From: Prauserella cavernicola
Lineage (GTDB): Bacteria; Actinomycetota; Actinomycetes; Mycobacteriales; Pseudonocardiaceae
Length of the DNA: 64,000 nucleotides
Assembly: GCF_016595675.1 (NCBI RefSeq)
Contig: NZ_JAENJH010000015.1
Span: 1-64,000, forward strand
Direction: 5' to 3'
Numbering within the stretch: the first letter of the stretch is position 1; each line of letters starts with the position of its first letter. Under the pieces are notes generated by a model. That model did not search any database. It had not been told where the DNA came from and saw only the letters and a program-made list of their open reading frames with translations. This document shows positions 15,481 to 23,649 of this stretch, one piece after another. The translations under genes were made by a program, and so were the position numbers.

Positions 15481-17171
15481 AGCTGTTCTCGCGCACGCTG
15501 TCCTGGCTGCTGCTGGTCAGCATCGTCCCCGTGCTGATGATCGTGATCATGAGCGCCCTGATCGCGCTCAACGTCTACGCGTTCATCGTGTCCCCGGTGA
15601 CCGCCGTGAAGATCGCGATCGGCGTGGTCCCGACCGTGCTGGTGCTCGGCCGGGGGCTGTGGGTGCTCGCCTCGAAGATCGACAACCCGGTGCACGGCGT
15701 GCCGGTGTCCGAGCACGAGCAGCCGCGACTGTGGGCGATGGTCCGCGGGTTCGCCCAGGTCGCGGACACCAGGCCACCGGACGCGATCTACGTGATCGAG
15801 GACGCGAACGCCGCGGTCATGGAGGACACGCGCCTGCTCGGCCTGATCTCCACGAAGCGGCACCTGTTCATCGGTGCCCCGCTACTCGCGGAGCTGAACA
15901 CGGCCCAGTTCGCGGCGGTGCTCACCCACGAGCTCGCGCACTACAGCAACCGGGACACCCGCTTCGCCGGGATCGCCTACCGCAGCCGGCGCGCCTTCGC
16001 GCACACACTCGCCACGCTGAACGGCGGCGACGCTCTCCAGCGTGGGCTGCACTTCCTGCTCCGGCACAGTGGCGCACCCGCACTGCGCGTGGGCGCGGAC
16101 CTGAGCAGGCGACAGGAACGACTGGCGGACGAGGCCTCGGCCATCGCGGTCGGCTCGGCGGCCACCATCACGGCGTTCCAGGAGCTGGCTCCGATCGCCG
16201 TGTCGTGGAACCAGTTCCGGAGCAATCACCTGGTCATGGGCTGGTCCGCGGGCTACCTGCCCGCCGACCCGTTCGGCGGGTACCGCAAGCTGCGCGCTTC
16301 GCTGCACGACGAGCAGGCGGCGCTGCGCGCCAACCCTCCGAACGAGTCGGATCCCTTCGACACACACCCGCCGATGCGCGAGCGGATCGCCGCCATCGGC
16401 GCGCTGGGCGCGCCCGGCACGGTGCGGGTACCGGCCGGCAGCGCACTCGGCCTGCTGCGCGATCCGATGCCGCTGCTCGACGCGGCGCTGCTGGCCGAGC
16501 TCCCGCCGGAAGCGCGCACCAAGCGGCGAGTGGACTGGCCCACGCTGGTTCGCGTCTGCGGTCTCGCCTCGCTGACCGAGCACACCGGCCGGGTGCTGGC
16601 CGCGGCGGCCCGGCTGAGGGCCGGGCCGCCGTCGCTGCGCACGCTGCTCGACGCACTGGACGCGGGACTGCTGACCGAACTGGGCGAGGACCCGGCCGTT
16701 CCGTCCGGTCCTGGCGACGGCCCCAGGGTGCGTCGCGAGCGCTCACAGTTGATCGTCCGCGGAGGACTACTCGGCGCGGTCGCGACCGTACTCACCGACG
16801 CCGGCGTCGCACGCTGGATCGAGTCGTGGCCATCGGGCGGCGTCCTGCAACTGGCCGAGGAGCACAAGAACTCGCTGTCCGGACTGATCGAGTCGGCAGT
16901 GTCCGAACGGCCGGACACCTCGGGCCTGCGCGCCCTGCTCAACGCCGCAGTACAACCACAGGGAAGGCAAGGACATCGTGGCACTTCAACTGGGGACGAA
17001 GACCCGCGTCCTGATGGCCATGCGCAAGGAGGCCAAGCGCCACAACGTGTCGTTGAAGGTCTACATGGAGCAGGTGTCTATGGAGGACATCATGGCGTTG
17101 ATCCACCGGGTGGACCCCACGGCCAACCCGGGCGAGATCATTCCTGGCCTGCCCGACCTGCCGGCCGTTGA
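15477..17171 (+). CDS. M48-family membrane zinc metalloprotease
   Basis: A 564-aa protein. Two N-terminal membrane helices (about 5-60) precede an M48 catalytic domain with the zinc motif HELAH (VLTHELAHYSNRDTR) and a downstream RRQERLADEAS carrying the third ligand. DTHPPMRERI is also typical. The C-terminal part is a long Leu/Ala-rich region of unknown role. GTG 15477 is the only usable start near the membrane segment. The frame stays open past the start of the next gene, giving a 194-nt overlap; the last 65 or so residues are Gly/His/Pro-rich and may not be genuine. It heads a membrane-protein cluster. Confidence 0.82.
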   Translation: MKLFSRTLSWLLLVSIVPVLMIVIMSALIALNVYAFIVSPVTAVKIAIGVVPTVLVLGRGLWVLASKIDNPVHGVPVSEHEQPRLWAMVRGFAQVADTRPPDAIYVIEDANAAVMEDTRLLGLISTKRHLFIGAPLLAELNTAQFAAVLTHELAHYSNRDTRFAGIAYRSRRAFAHTLATLNGGDALQRGLHFLLRHSGAPALRVGADLSRRQERLADEASAIAVGSAATITAFQELAPIAVSWNQFRSNHLVMGWSAGYLPADPFGGYRKLRASLHDEQAALRANPPNESDPFDTHPPMRERIAAIGALGAPGTVRVPAGSALGLLRDPMPLLDAALLAELPPEARTKRRVDWPTLVRVCGLASLTEHTGRVLAAAARLRAGPPSLRTLLDALDAGLLTELGEDPAVPSGPGDGPRVRRERSQLIVRGGLLGAVATVLTDAGVARWIESWPSGGVLQLAEEHKNSLSGLIESAVSERPDTSGLRALLNAAVQPQGRQGHRGTSTGDEDPRPDGHAQGGQAPQRVVEGLHGAGVYGGHHGVDPPGGPHGQPGRDHSWPARPAGR

Positions 17172-18111
17172 CGTCACCGGCTGGGGCATGCCGCCCAAGC
17201 ACGCGCTGAGCACGGACCTCAGCAAGCCCGTCCCCGTGATCGCCGCGGCCGTGGCGGCGGCGAGGGCCCGGGACTGGCGACCGGCCGCCGACCTGCTCAA
17301 CCGCAGCTACGGCGACTGGGCGATGCGTGCGGCAGCCGTGCACGCGCTCGGCGCGGCCGCCGCGGACGACGGCACCTGGCTGGAAGCGTGGCGCACGGCC
17401 ACGGGCGACGACCGGCACACCGCGGTCGTCGACGCGCACGGTCTCTTCTGGCTGGCCTGGAAACTGCGCGGCAACAAGCCGGACGAGTACACCTCACCCC
17501 AGCAGCAGGACGCGTTCCACCAGACGGTGCTGCGTTCCGAGGCGGCCGCGTTGCACGCGACCAAGCTGGCGCCGGAGGACCCGACGCCGTGGTGCACGCT
17601 GATCACGATGGCGCGGGCCCGCAGCTACGACCAGAACACCTTCGGCTCGCTCTGGAACGAGCTACAGGCCCGCGACCCGCTGCACCGCGCCGGGCACGAC
17701 TTCGCGATGATGTATCTGGCGCCCGAGAGCCCCGGCTCGCACGAATCGTTGTTCGCCTTCGCCGAGCGGGCCGCCGCCGCGTCCCCGTCGCTGGCGTTTC
17801 TGATCGTGCAGGCCGCCTACGCCGCCGAGGACTACGACGAGAAGATCTGGCGCGACGCACGCGTCAACCGCGCCCTGGACGTGATGTTGCACCGCCTGGT
17901 CACCCCCTCCGGTGGTGTCGATGCGAGCAGCGACCGGCGCTGGGCGGCGTACGGGCTGGTCAGCGCCGACCGGGGCGCCCAGGCGGTGCCGTTGTTCGCC
18001 CAGTTGGGCACCGACGCGTCCGGCAGGCCGTGGGAGGATTTCGGCGACAACGCGATCGACGTCTTCGACAGCTACCGACGGCGCGCCTGCGTGGCCACCG
18101 GCAACCGCTGA
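16978..18111 (+). CDS. Uncharacterised TPR-like helical protein
   Basis: A 377-aa protein with no signal peptide. Alternating Ala-rich helices suggest tetratricopeptide-like repeats (for example WRPAADLLNRSYGDWAMR and SEAAALHATKLAPEDPTPW). AAGGA lies about 5 nt before the GTG. It overlaps the end of the M48 frame and precedes a membrane protein gene by 24 bp. No family function is recognised; the neighbourhood suggests a soluble partner of the membrane proteins in this cluster. Confidence 0.72.
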   Translation: MALQLGTKTRVLMAMRKEAKRHNVSLKVYMEQVSMEDIMALIHRVDPTANPGEIIPGLPDLPAVDVTGWGMPPKHALSTDLSKPVPVIAAAVAAARARDWRPAADLLNRSYGDWAMRAAAVHALGAAAADDGTWLEAWRTATGDDRHTAVVDAHGLFWLAWKLRGNKPDEYTSPQQQDAFHQTVLRSEAAALHATKLAPEDPTPWCTLITMARARSYDQNTFGSLWNELQARDPLHRAGHDFAMMYLAPESPGSHESLFAFAERAAAASPSLAFLIVQAAYAAEDYDEKIWRDARVNRALDVMLHRLVTPSGGVDASSDRRWAAYGLVSADRGAQAVPLFAQLGTDASGRPWEDFGDNAIDVFDSYRRRACVATGNR

Positions 18112-18135
18112 CCCACGTCGCCCGAAGGGACCGCC

Positions 18136-19026
18136 GTGCGCAAGTCCAGCCCCGGCAATCTGATCGGGCACAAGATCCTTGGCGAGGACGGCAGGCTCGA
18201 GGGCGGCAAGGGCGGACCCACCGTCTTCTGGTGGATCACCTTCGCGCTGTGCGTGGTCTTCTTCGTCGCCACCCTGCTTCCCGGCGCGGTCACGCTGGTG
18301 TCCTGGCACACCGAGCGGCAGCAGGCACAGGTCTCGGACGGGCTGCTCGGCGTGATCAACAACCCGCACGTCTTCGCCTGGACCGGGATGCTCCTGATGT
18401 GCGCCATGGTCATCCTGGAGCAGATCCGGCGCGGGCCGATCACCACGACAGCGAATCGACCGGGAAAACCGGCGCCCACGGGCACTTTCCAGTCCCAGGT
18501 GCGTCTGCTGCCGACGCCGTTGCACCTGGCGTGGTTCGTCGGGCTCGCGGCGCTGAGCGTCGCACTCCTCGGTCTGCCGCTGACCGTGGAGTGGGACTTC
18601 GACATCTTCTTCGTCTGGTACCTGTGGGCCGCGATCATGGTGCCGGTGAACGGCGCCGTCCTCGGCTCGCTGATCAAGAAGATCTGCTACGCCCGCTGGT
18701 ACCGGCGGCAGCTGGCCGCGAGCCCGGACGGCCAGGTCGTGCGCACGAAGCAGGAGTTCTGGCGCTGGTTCTCCTACCGGTGGCGGTTCGATCTGTGGCT
18801 CTGCGGCGCGGCGAGCCTGCTGATCGTGCTGGGCGCGGGCCTCGCGGCGGCGCTCGCCTACATCCCGGCCGACGACTTCGGCGATGCCGACGACATCCTC
18901 GCGGCGAGGGGGATCACCATCGTGCTGCTGTCCATCGGCGTGCCCGCGATGACGTTCGGTCTATGGGCGTGCACGCAGTACTGGCGCAGCGGCGAGGAGA
19001 TCGGGTCGGCGGAGTCCGTCACGTGA
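18136..19026 (+). CDS. Uncharacterised multi-pass membrane protein
   Basis: A 296-aa protein with about six hydrophobic segments and Trp-rich loops (FFVWYLWAAIMVP, WRWFSYRWRFDLWL). It starts at GTG with GAAGGGA upstream. It follows the TPR-like gene closely and precedes a single-pass protein gene by 12 bp, so these likely form one operon with the M48 gene. No family is recognised. Confidence 0.7.
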   Translation: MRKSSPGNLIGHKILGEDGRLEGGKGGPTVFWWITFALCVVFFVATLLPGAVTLVSWHTERQQAQVSDGLLGVINNPHVFAWTGMLLMCAMVILEQIRRGPITTTANRPGKPAPTGTFQSQVRLLPTPLHLAWFVGLAALSVALLGLPLTVEWDFDIFFVWYLWAAIMVPVNGAVLGSLIKKICYARWYRRQLAASPDGQVVRTKQEFWRWFSYRWRFDLWLCGAASLLIVLGAGLAAALAYIPADDFGDADDILAARGITIVLLSIGVPAMTFGLWACTQYWRSGEEIGSAESVT

Positions 19027-19038
19027 CGAGGCGAAGCC

Positions 19039-19383
19039 ATGACGGCTGAGCTGAGCTGGCTGGTGACAGCGCCCCGGTCCGGGCGAGCGATCGTCATCGC
19101 GCCGGGCGAGGAATCCGGTGTGGACGATGCGGTGACCCGGCTCGACACCATGCGAGGCCCCGCTCCCGCGTGGTCGCGCACCATCGAGCGCACCGGCTAC
19201 TGGTGGTACGCCGTCTGCATCGCCGTGGCCGTGGCGGTCGTGGTCAGCGGGCTCGCGCTAGCCTGGCGCGCCGCCCGGCCCGCTACGCCGGACGGTCAGG
19301 ACGCGGCGCAGCACGGTGACGTGGTCGTCGGACGACTTTCGTCGGCGATCCGCCAGGCAATCCGGCCTGGCATATTCCTCTGA
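19039..19383 (+). CDS. Small single-pass membrane protein
   Basis: A 114-aa protein with one membrane helix (about 54-76, WWYAVCIAVAVAVVVSGLAL) between two soluble tails. The ribosome site is weak. It is fourth in the M48-led cluster. Function is unknown. Confidence 0.6.
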   Translation: MTAELSWLVTAPRSGRAIVIAPGEESGVDDAVTRLDTMRGPAPAWSRTIERTGYWWYAVCIAVAVAVVVSGLALAWRAARPATPDGQDAAQHGDVVVGRLSSAIRQAIRPGIFL

Positions 19384-19468
19384 TGTGCCTCGCGTATTCC
19401 GATAAGGACTATGTTTCCGCGATTCACGTTCCGCGCCCGGAGATGAATGGGAAATGGAGGCATGTGGG

Positions 19469-19933
19469 ATGACATGGCGGAAGAGGATTCACGTGGCCGT
19501 GGCCGCGTTCGCCGCGGCCGTGGGACTCGTAGCCGCGAGCTCCTCGCTCGATGCGCGCGCCGACGCCTCGTCACCGGCTGCCGGATCGGCCGGGGTGGCC
19601 TGGGCGGACCCACAGGTCGCGGCCGACGCGGCAGGCGAGGTCGGCCCGAAGGCGTGGAAGTTCGTTCGGAAGATCCCGGGCGCCAGCTGCTTCGAGCTGA
19701 TGCGTAACGGCGAGTTCTTTGGTTTGACGAACGTCTGCGCCAGGAATGCGGGCACCACGTTGTACATCAAGAATGTCAGCATTCCGGGTGGCACGTATTC
19801 GATGTGCATCGACCAACATCAGATCATGGGCCTCGGCGTCAGGGGCGAGTACTCCGTGCAAGGGCCGAGCAGCTGGCCGGATGGCTGCAAACCGAAGTCG
19901 AAGCCGTACATCCATCACACCAACCCGAACTGA
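19469..19933 (+). CDS. Small secreted cysteine-containing protein
   Basis: The ATG at 19469 has GGAGG 8 nt upstream and gives 154 aa (an in-frame ATG at 19454 overlaps that ribosome site). A signal peptide is clear (MTWRKRIHVAVAAFAAAVG, then small residues). The mature part is basic, with four cysteines (in PGASCFEL, NVCARN, YSMCIDQ and PDGCKP) that probably form two disulfides. It ends IHHTNPN. No family is recognised. A strong terminator follows at once. Confidence 0.7.
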   Translation: MTWRKRIHVAVAAFAAAVGLVAASSSLDARADASSPAAGSAGVAWADPQVAADAAGEVGPKAWKFVRKIPGASCFELMRNGEFFGLTNVCARNAGTTLYIKNVSIPGGTYSMCIDQHQIMGLGVRGEYSVQGPSSWPDGCKPKSKPYIHHTNPN

Positions 19934-19956
19934 CGGGAGCACGTACGGCACAACAA

Positions 19957-20002
19957 AAGGATCCCGCCTACCTGGTGTTCACCCCAGGTGGGCGGGATCC
20001 TT
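19957..20002 (+). terminator. Terminator, copy 1 of a repeated hairpin element
   Basis: A 19-bp stem (19957-19975 with 19984-20002, one G-U pair) lies just after the secreted protein gene. The flank ACGGCACAACAAAA and the arm ATCCCGCCTACCTGG recur at 28659-28708, so this is a repeated terminator family rather than a unique hairpin. Confidence 0.75.
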
Positions 20003-20111
20003 GCCGTGAACGCGCTGGCTCAGGTCCGACCCCGAACTCCCTGCCGGGGCCGCGAGTGGAAACAGCTGCCCGGGTAGTAATTTCGACCCACGATCGATGG
20101 GAGCTGACGCA

Positions 20112-20963
20112 GTGGCACGTCTTCATGTCGGTTGCGCGATGTGGACCCACAAGGCGTGGCCAGGGCGGTTCCTGCCGCAGTCACTTCCGGCCAACGAGCG
20201 CCTGCGGGCCTACGCCGGGTGGTGCAACGCGGTCGAGGGCAACACCACCTTCTACGCGACTCCCGCGCGGAACACCGTCGCGACGTGGGCGCAGCAGACC
20301 GGCCCCGGCTTCCGGTTCGTGGTCAAGCTGCCCAAGGTCGCCACGCACGAGCGCCGGTTCGTCGGGGTCGAGGCCGAGATGCGAGCATTCCTGGACGCGA
20401 TCGAACCCCTCGGCGCACGGGCGGTCCTGTGGACTCAGCTACCCGGCTCGTTCGGCCCTTCGGACGTCGATGCTCTCGGCCGCTTCCTGCGCCGGCTCCC
20501 CACCGACCGGCGGCGCGCCGTGGAGGTGCGTCACCCCGCGTTCTTCACCGACCCCGCCTCGACATCGCTGCTGGAGGGGGTCCTCGCCGACGCGGGCGCC
20601 GAGTGGGTGCCGTTCGACACCACCGTCTTCTTCCAGAGCCCACCGGCCAGCGAGGCCGAGCAGGACGCCTGGGCCAAGAAACCGCGGCTGCCGCGGCGAA
20701 CGCGCGCGCTGACCGACCAGCCGATCGTCCGCTACCTGGGCCGGGACTCGGTCGAGGAGACGGTCGAGGGGTGGCGGCCGTGGACCGCGGTGGTCGCCGG
20801 CTGGCTGCGCGAGGGCCGGTCGCCGACGGTCTTCCTGCACACCCCCGACAACAACGACGCGCCGGCGCTCGCCCGCCGGTTCCACGACGACGTGCGAACG
20901 CTGGTGCCCGGCCTCGACGCACTGCCCGAGCCGGAGCCGGTTGAGCCCGCGACCCTGTTCTGA
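20112..20963 (+). CDS. DUF72 family protein
   Basis: A 283-aa protein of the DUF72 (YecE-like) TIM-barrel family. It has LHVGCAMWTHKAW at the N-terminus, CNAVEGNTTFYATP, FRFVVKLPKVATHE, VEVRHPAFF near the middle, and FLHTPDNNDAPALARRF near the end. The GTG at 20112 has GGGAG about 7 nt upstream; the ATG at 20097 is the alternative. The biochemical role of the family is unsettled. Confidence 0.85.
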   Translation: MARLHVGCAMWTHKAWPGRFLPQSLPANERLRAYAGWCNAVEGNTTFYATPARNTVATWAQQTGPGFRFVVKLPKVATHERRFVGVEAEMRAFLDAIEPLGARAVLWTQLPGSFGPSDVDALGRFLRRLPTDRRRAVEVRHPAFFTDPASTSLLEGVLADAGAEWVPFDTTVFFQSPPASEAEQDAWAKKPRLPRRTRALTDQPIVRYLGRDSVEETVEGWRPWTAVVAGWLREGRSPTVFLHTPDNNDAPALARRFHDDVRTLVPGLDALPEPEPVEPATLF

Positions 20964-21029
20964 GCAGCGGTACCCGTCCGCGGACACACCGAGGTCTGTC
21001 AGGGCGAGCAGCCGGCGAGCGCGGGCCGC

Positions 21030-21647
21030 TCACCCCGTCGGCACCAGCGCCGACAGCGCGGCGCCGTTCTCCAGATGCACGGCGTGCCCCACGCCCGGCA
21101 GCACCCGCTGCCGCGTGCCGAGGTGCTCGCACAGCGCGCGCACGCAGCGGTGGCGCGACGGCGGAGAGTGCTCTCCGACGGTGAGAGTGACGCGCGCGGC
21201 GTGCTCACCGAGCGGCGCGGGTTCGAACGCGCCGAACATCGCGAACTCGGCGGCGACGGTCTCCCGCGTCGCCGTGGTGCGGGACGGGTTCCACGCCGGC
21301 CCGTAGAGTGCCCGGCCGAACCCGGCGACGCCGCCGGTCCGCAGCCCCTCGGCCACGTGGTCGAGCATTCCCGGCGCGAGGGAACCGCCAGCCGGCTCGT
21401 GCAGCACGGCTCCCTCGATGGGCACCCCACGCGCGGCCAGTTCCAGTCCCAGGGTCGCCCCGCCGCTGACGCCGACCACCAGCGCCCCTTCGCACAACGG
21501 TGCGAGGAAGGCGATCTCGGTGTCGAGGTCGCCCGACTGCGGACGGTCGGGGCACAGCACCTCGACCGGGCCGCGCAGCGCCGCCGCCGTGGCGGCCCAC
21601 ACGCGCGAATCGGTCGCGGCGCCGTGCACGAGTACGACGCGCCTCAC
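21030..21647 (-). CDS. Small alpha/beta hydrolase of the triazine/biuret operon
   Basis: A 205-aa alpha/beta hydrolase. It shows the oxyanion segment VLVHGAATDSRVW, nucleophile elbow GVSGGATLG, a possible acid in TVGEHSP and the histidine in GVGHAVHLEN. It is short for the family, with a reduced lid. The GTG start overlaps the biuret hydrolase stop (GTGA), and it is the last gene of a five-gene overlapping operon. Coupling to biuret hydrolase suggests a step on a pathway intermediate or by-product, but nothing in the sequence fixes the substrate. Confidence 0.75.
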   Translation of the reverse strand: MRRVVLVHGAATDSRVWAATAAALRGPVEVLCPDRPQSGDLDTEIAFLAPLCEGALVVGVSGGATLGLELAARGVPIEGAVLHEPAGGSLAPGMLDHVAEGLRTGGVAGFGRALYGPAWNPSRTTATRETVAAEFAMFGAFEPAPLGEHAARVTLTVGEHSPPSRHRCVRALCEHLGTRQRVLPGVGHAVHLENGAALSALVPTG

Positions 21648-22348
21648 GCCGGGGCGGGGATCGCGCCGAGCGCGACCAGCAGCTGCTCGGAGGTCGCCAC
21701 CGCACCGAAGATGCCACCCTGCATGGTCACCATGCTCAGCGCCGCCTCGTGGTGCCTGCGCTCCGTGGCACCCGTGCAGTCCGACAGCACGAGGCACTCG
21801 TAGCCCCGGTCGTTCGCCTCGCGCATCGTGGTGTGCACACACACGTCGGTGGTGATGCCGGTGAGGATCAGGTGCGTGATGCCCCTGGCGCGCAGCAGCA
21901 GATCGAGGTCGGTGGCGTAGAACGCGCCCTTGCCCGGCTTGTCGATCACCGCCTCGCCCGGCAGCGGAGCCACCTCGGGCACGATCTCCCAGCCCGGCTC
22001 ACCGCGCACCAGAATCCGGCCGCACGGCCCGTCGCTGCCGATCTCGGCGCCCACCCGCGCCGAGCGCCAGCGCTTGTTCGCGGGCAGGTCCGACAGGTCC
22101 GGACGGTGGCCCTCGCGGGTGTGGAACACGGCGAGCCCGCGCTCCCGCGCCGCGGCGAGCACCCGCGCCGTCGGCTCCAGTCCCGCGCGGGTCAGTGCCA
22201 GGTCGTAGCCCATCTGGTCGACGTAGCCGCCCTTGCCGCAGAAGTCGGTCTGCCAGTCGATGAGCAGCAGGGCCGTGCGGGCCGGGTCGATGGCGCCGTC
22301 GAACGGCCACGTGTAGGGGTCGGCGTCCACGGTGGACAACGTGGTCAT
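21644..22348 (-). CDS. biuH: Biuret hydrolase (isochorismatase superfamily)
   Basis: A 234-aa cysteine hydrolase. The triad is D31 (LIDWQTDF), K137 (VIDKPGKGAF) and C170 (TGITTDVCVHTT); the K-C spacing matches the RutB/biuret hydrolase group. It should cleave biuret to allophanate and ammonia. A close alternative is a ureidoacrylate-type amidohydrolase, but linkage to a cyanuric acid hydrolase-family gene and allophanate hydrolase favours biuret. ATG 22348 overlaps the NCS1 permease stop (ATGA). Confidence 0.82.
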   Translation of the reverse strand: MTTLSTVDADPYTWPFDGAIDPARTALLLIDWQTDFCGKGGYVDQMGYDLALTRAGLEPTARVLAAARERGLAVFHTREGHRPDLSDLPANKRWRSARVGAEIGSDGPCGRILVRGEPGWEIVPEVAPLPGEAVIDKPGKGAFYATDLDLLLRARGITHLILTGITTDVCVHTTMREANDRGYECLVLSDCTGATERRHHEAALSMVTMQGGIFGAVATSEQLLVALGAIPAPA

Positions 22349-23649
22349 GCGGGGATCTCCTTGTCTGCTCGGGAGTTCAGTGCGGAAGCGAGGGTGACGA
22401 CGAGCGCGGCGACCACGAAGCCCAGCACCGCGTCGGAGAGCCACGGCGCGAACGTGTGGGTCAGCAACCCGGCGGCGGCACCGGCCGCCCAGCCGGCGAA
22501 CGGCGGCCAGCGCACCGCTCGCACCGCGCCGCGCGATCCGAGGCCGAAGCGCGGCAGCACGAGCTGGTCGAGGATCACTACCGCGCCGATCGGCGGCACG
22601 ATCACCCCCAGCAGGTTCAGCCACTGCTCGAAGTAGGACCAGATCCCCGCCACCGCCAGCACCACGCCGACGGCGCCGAGGATCAGCGTGAGCCTGCGCA
22701 TGCGGCCCCGGGTGAGCTGGCTCCAGCCGACCGCCCCGTTGTAGAGGCAGTGCGCGCACACCGAGCCGAGGTTGACGAACACGAACACCACCGCCAGCGG
22801 CACCAGCAGCCCGCCGTGCTCGATCAGCAGGCCGAGGAAGTCGCCGCCAGTTGTGCCCGGGTCGGCAGCGCCGCCGAGCGCCACCACGAACCCGCCGATC
22901 ACGAGCGCGATCACCTGGCTCACGGGAAACGCCGACATCGCGGCCAGCAGACCCTCGCGGCCGGTACGGGACCAGCGTGTGAAGTCGGCGGTCATGGTGC
23001 CTGAGTCGATGAACGACGCGATCACCAGCGTCACGGCGGCGCCGAAGCTGAGCAGGCCGCCTCCGCCCTGATACGCCGTCGCGGGCGCGTCGCTCTCGGC
23101 GGCGGCGAGGAACACCGCGACCAGGCCGAGTACCACGTAGAACGGCGCGGCGACCATGCCGATCACCGACAGCGCGCGAATGCCCAGCAACGTCACGGCG
23201 ACGAACGCGAGCCCCGCCACCAGCGTGGTCAGCCGTTCGTTCCAGCCGAGGCTGCCGTGCAGGATCGAGCCCGCCATCCCGGTCTGGAACGCGAACCAGC
23301 CGATCACGATCGTGGCGAGGAAACCGGACGGGATCGCCGCAGCCCTGCTGCCGAAGGTCTCGGCCGCGGTCAGCGCGAAGTTCTTGCCGGTGCGCCCCGC
23401 CAGTACGCTCAGCGAACCGACGTAGAGCATCAGGCACAGGCTGCCCGTGGCGATGGCGAGCATGCCGGGCCAGAAACCGAGCGAGTGCACGATGAGGCCG
23501 CCGAAGATCGCGCACGTCAGCACCATCGGGAACCCGAACCAGACGGCGGAGACCGACCAGAGGCCGCGGCGCCGGTCGAGCGGTACGGCCGTGTCCTCGA
23601 ACTCGTCGATCCCGGCGTCGGGCCGGGACTCGCGGACGGCGGCGGTCAT
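22345..23649 (-). CDS. NCS1-family permease (cytosine permease-like)
   Basis: A 434-aa membrane protein with about twelve hydrophobic segments. Features of NCS1 transporters include a charged N-terminus leading to WFGFPMVL, repeated Gly/Ser-rich helix breaks and FIDSGTMTADFTRWSRTG. It is probably an importer of a ring or ureide substrate of the pathway (cyanuric acid, biuret or a pyrimidine). It lies between the ring-opening hydrolase and biuret hydrolase, with 4-bp overlaps on both sides. Confidence 0.83.
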   Translation of the reverse strand: MTAAVRESRPDAGIDEFEDTAVPLDRRRGLWSVSAVWFGFPMVLTCAIFGGLIVHSLGFWPGMLAIATGSLCLMLYVGSLSVLAGRTGKNFALTAAETFGSRAAAIPSGFLATIVIGWFAFQTGMAGSILHGSLGWNERLTTLVAGLAFVAVTLLGIRALSVIGMVAAPFYVVLGLVAVFLAAAESDAPATAYQGGGGLLSFGAAVTLVIASFIDSGTMTADFTRWSRTGREGLLAAMSAFPVSQVIALVIGGFVVALGGAADPGTTGGDFLGLLIEHGGLLVPLAVVFVFVNLGSVCAHCLYNGAVGWSQLTRGRMRRLTLILGAVGVVLAVAGIWSYFEQWLNLLGVIVPPIGAVVILDQLVLPRFGLGSRGAVRAVRWPPFAGWAAGAAAGLLTHTFAPWLSDAVLGFVVAALVVTLASALNSRADKEIPA

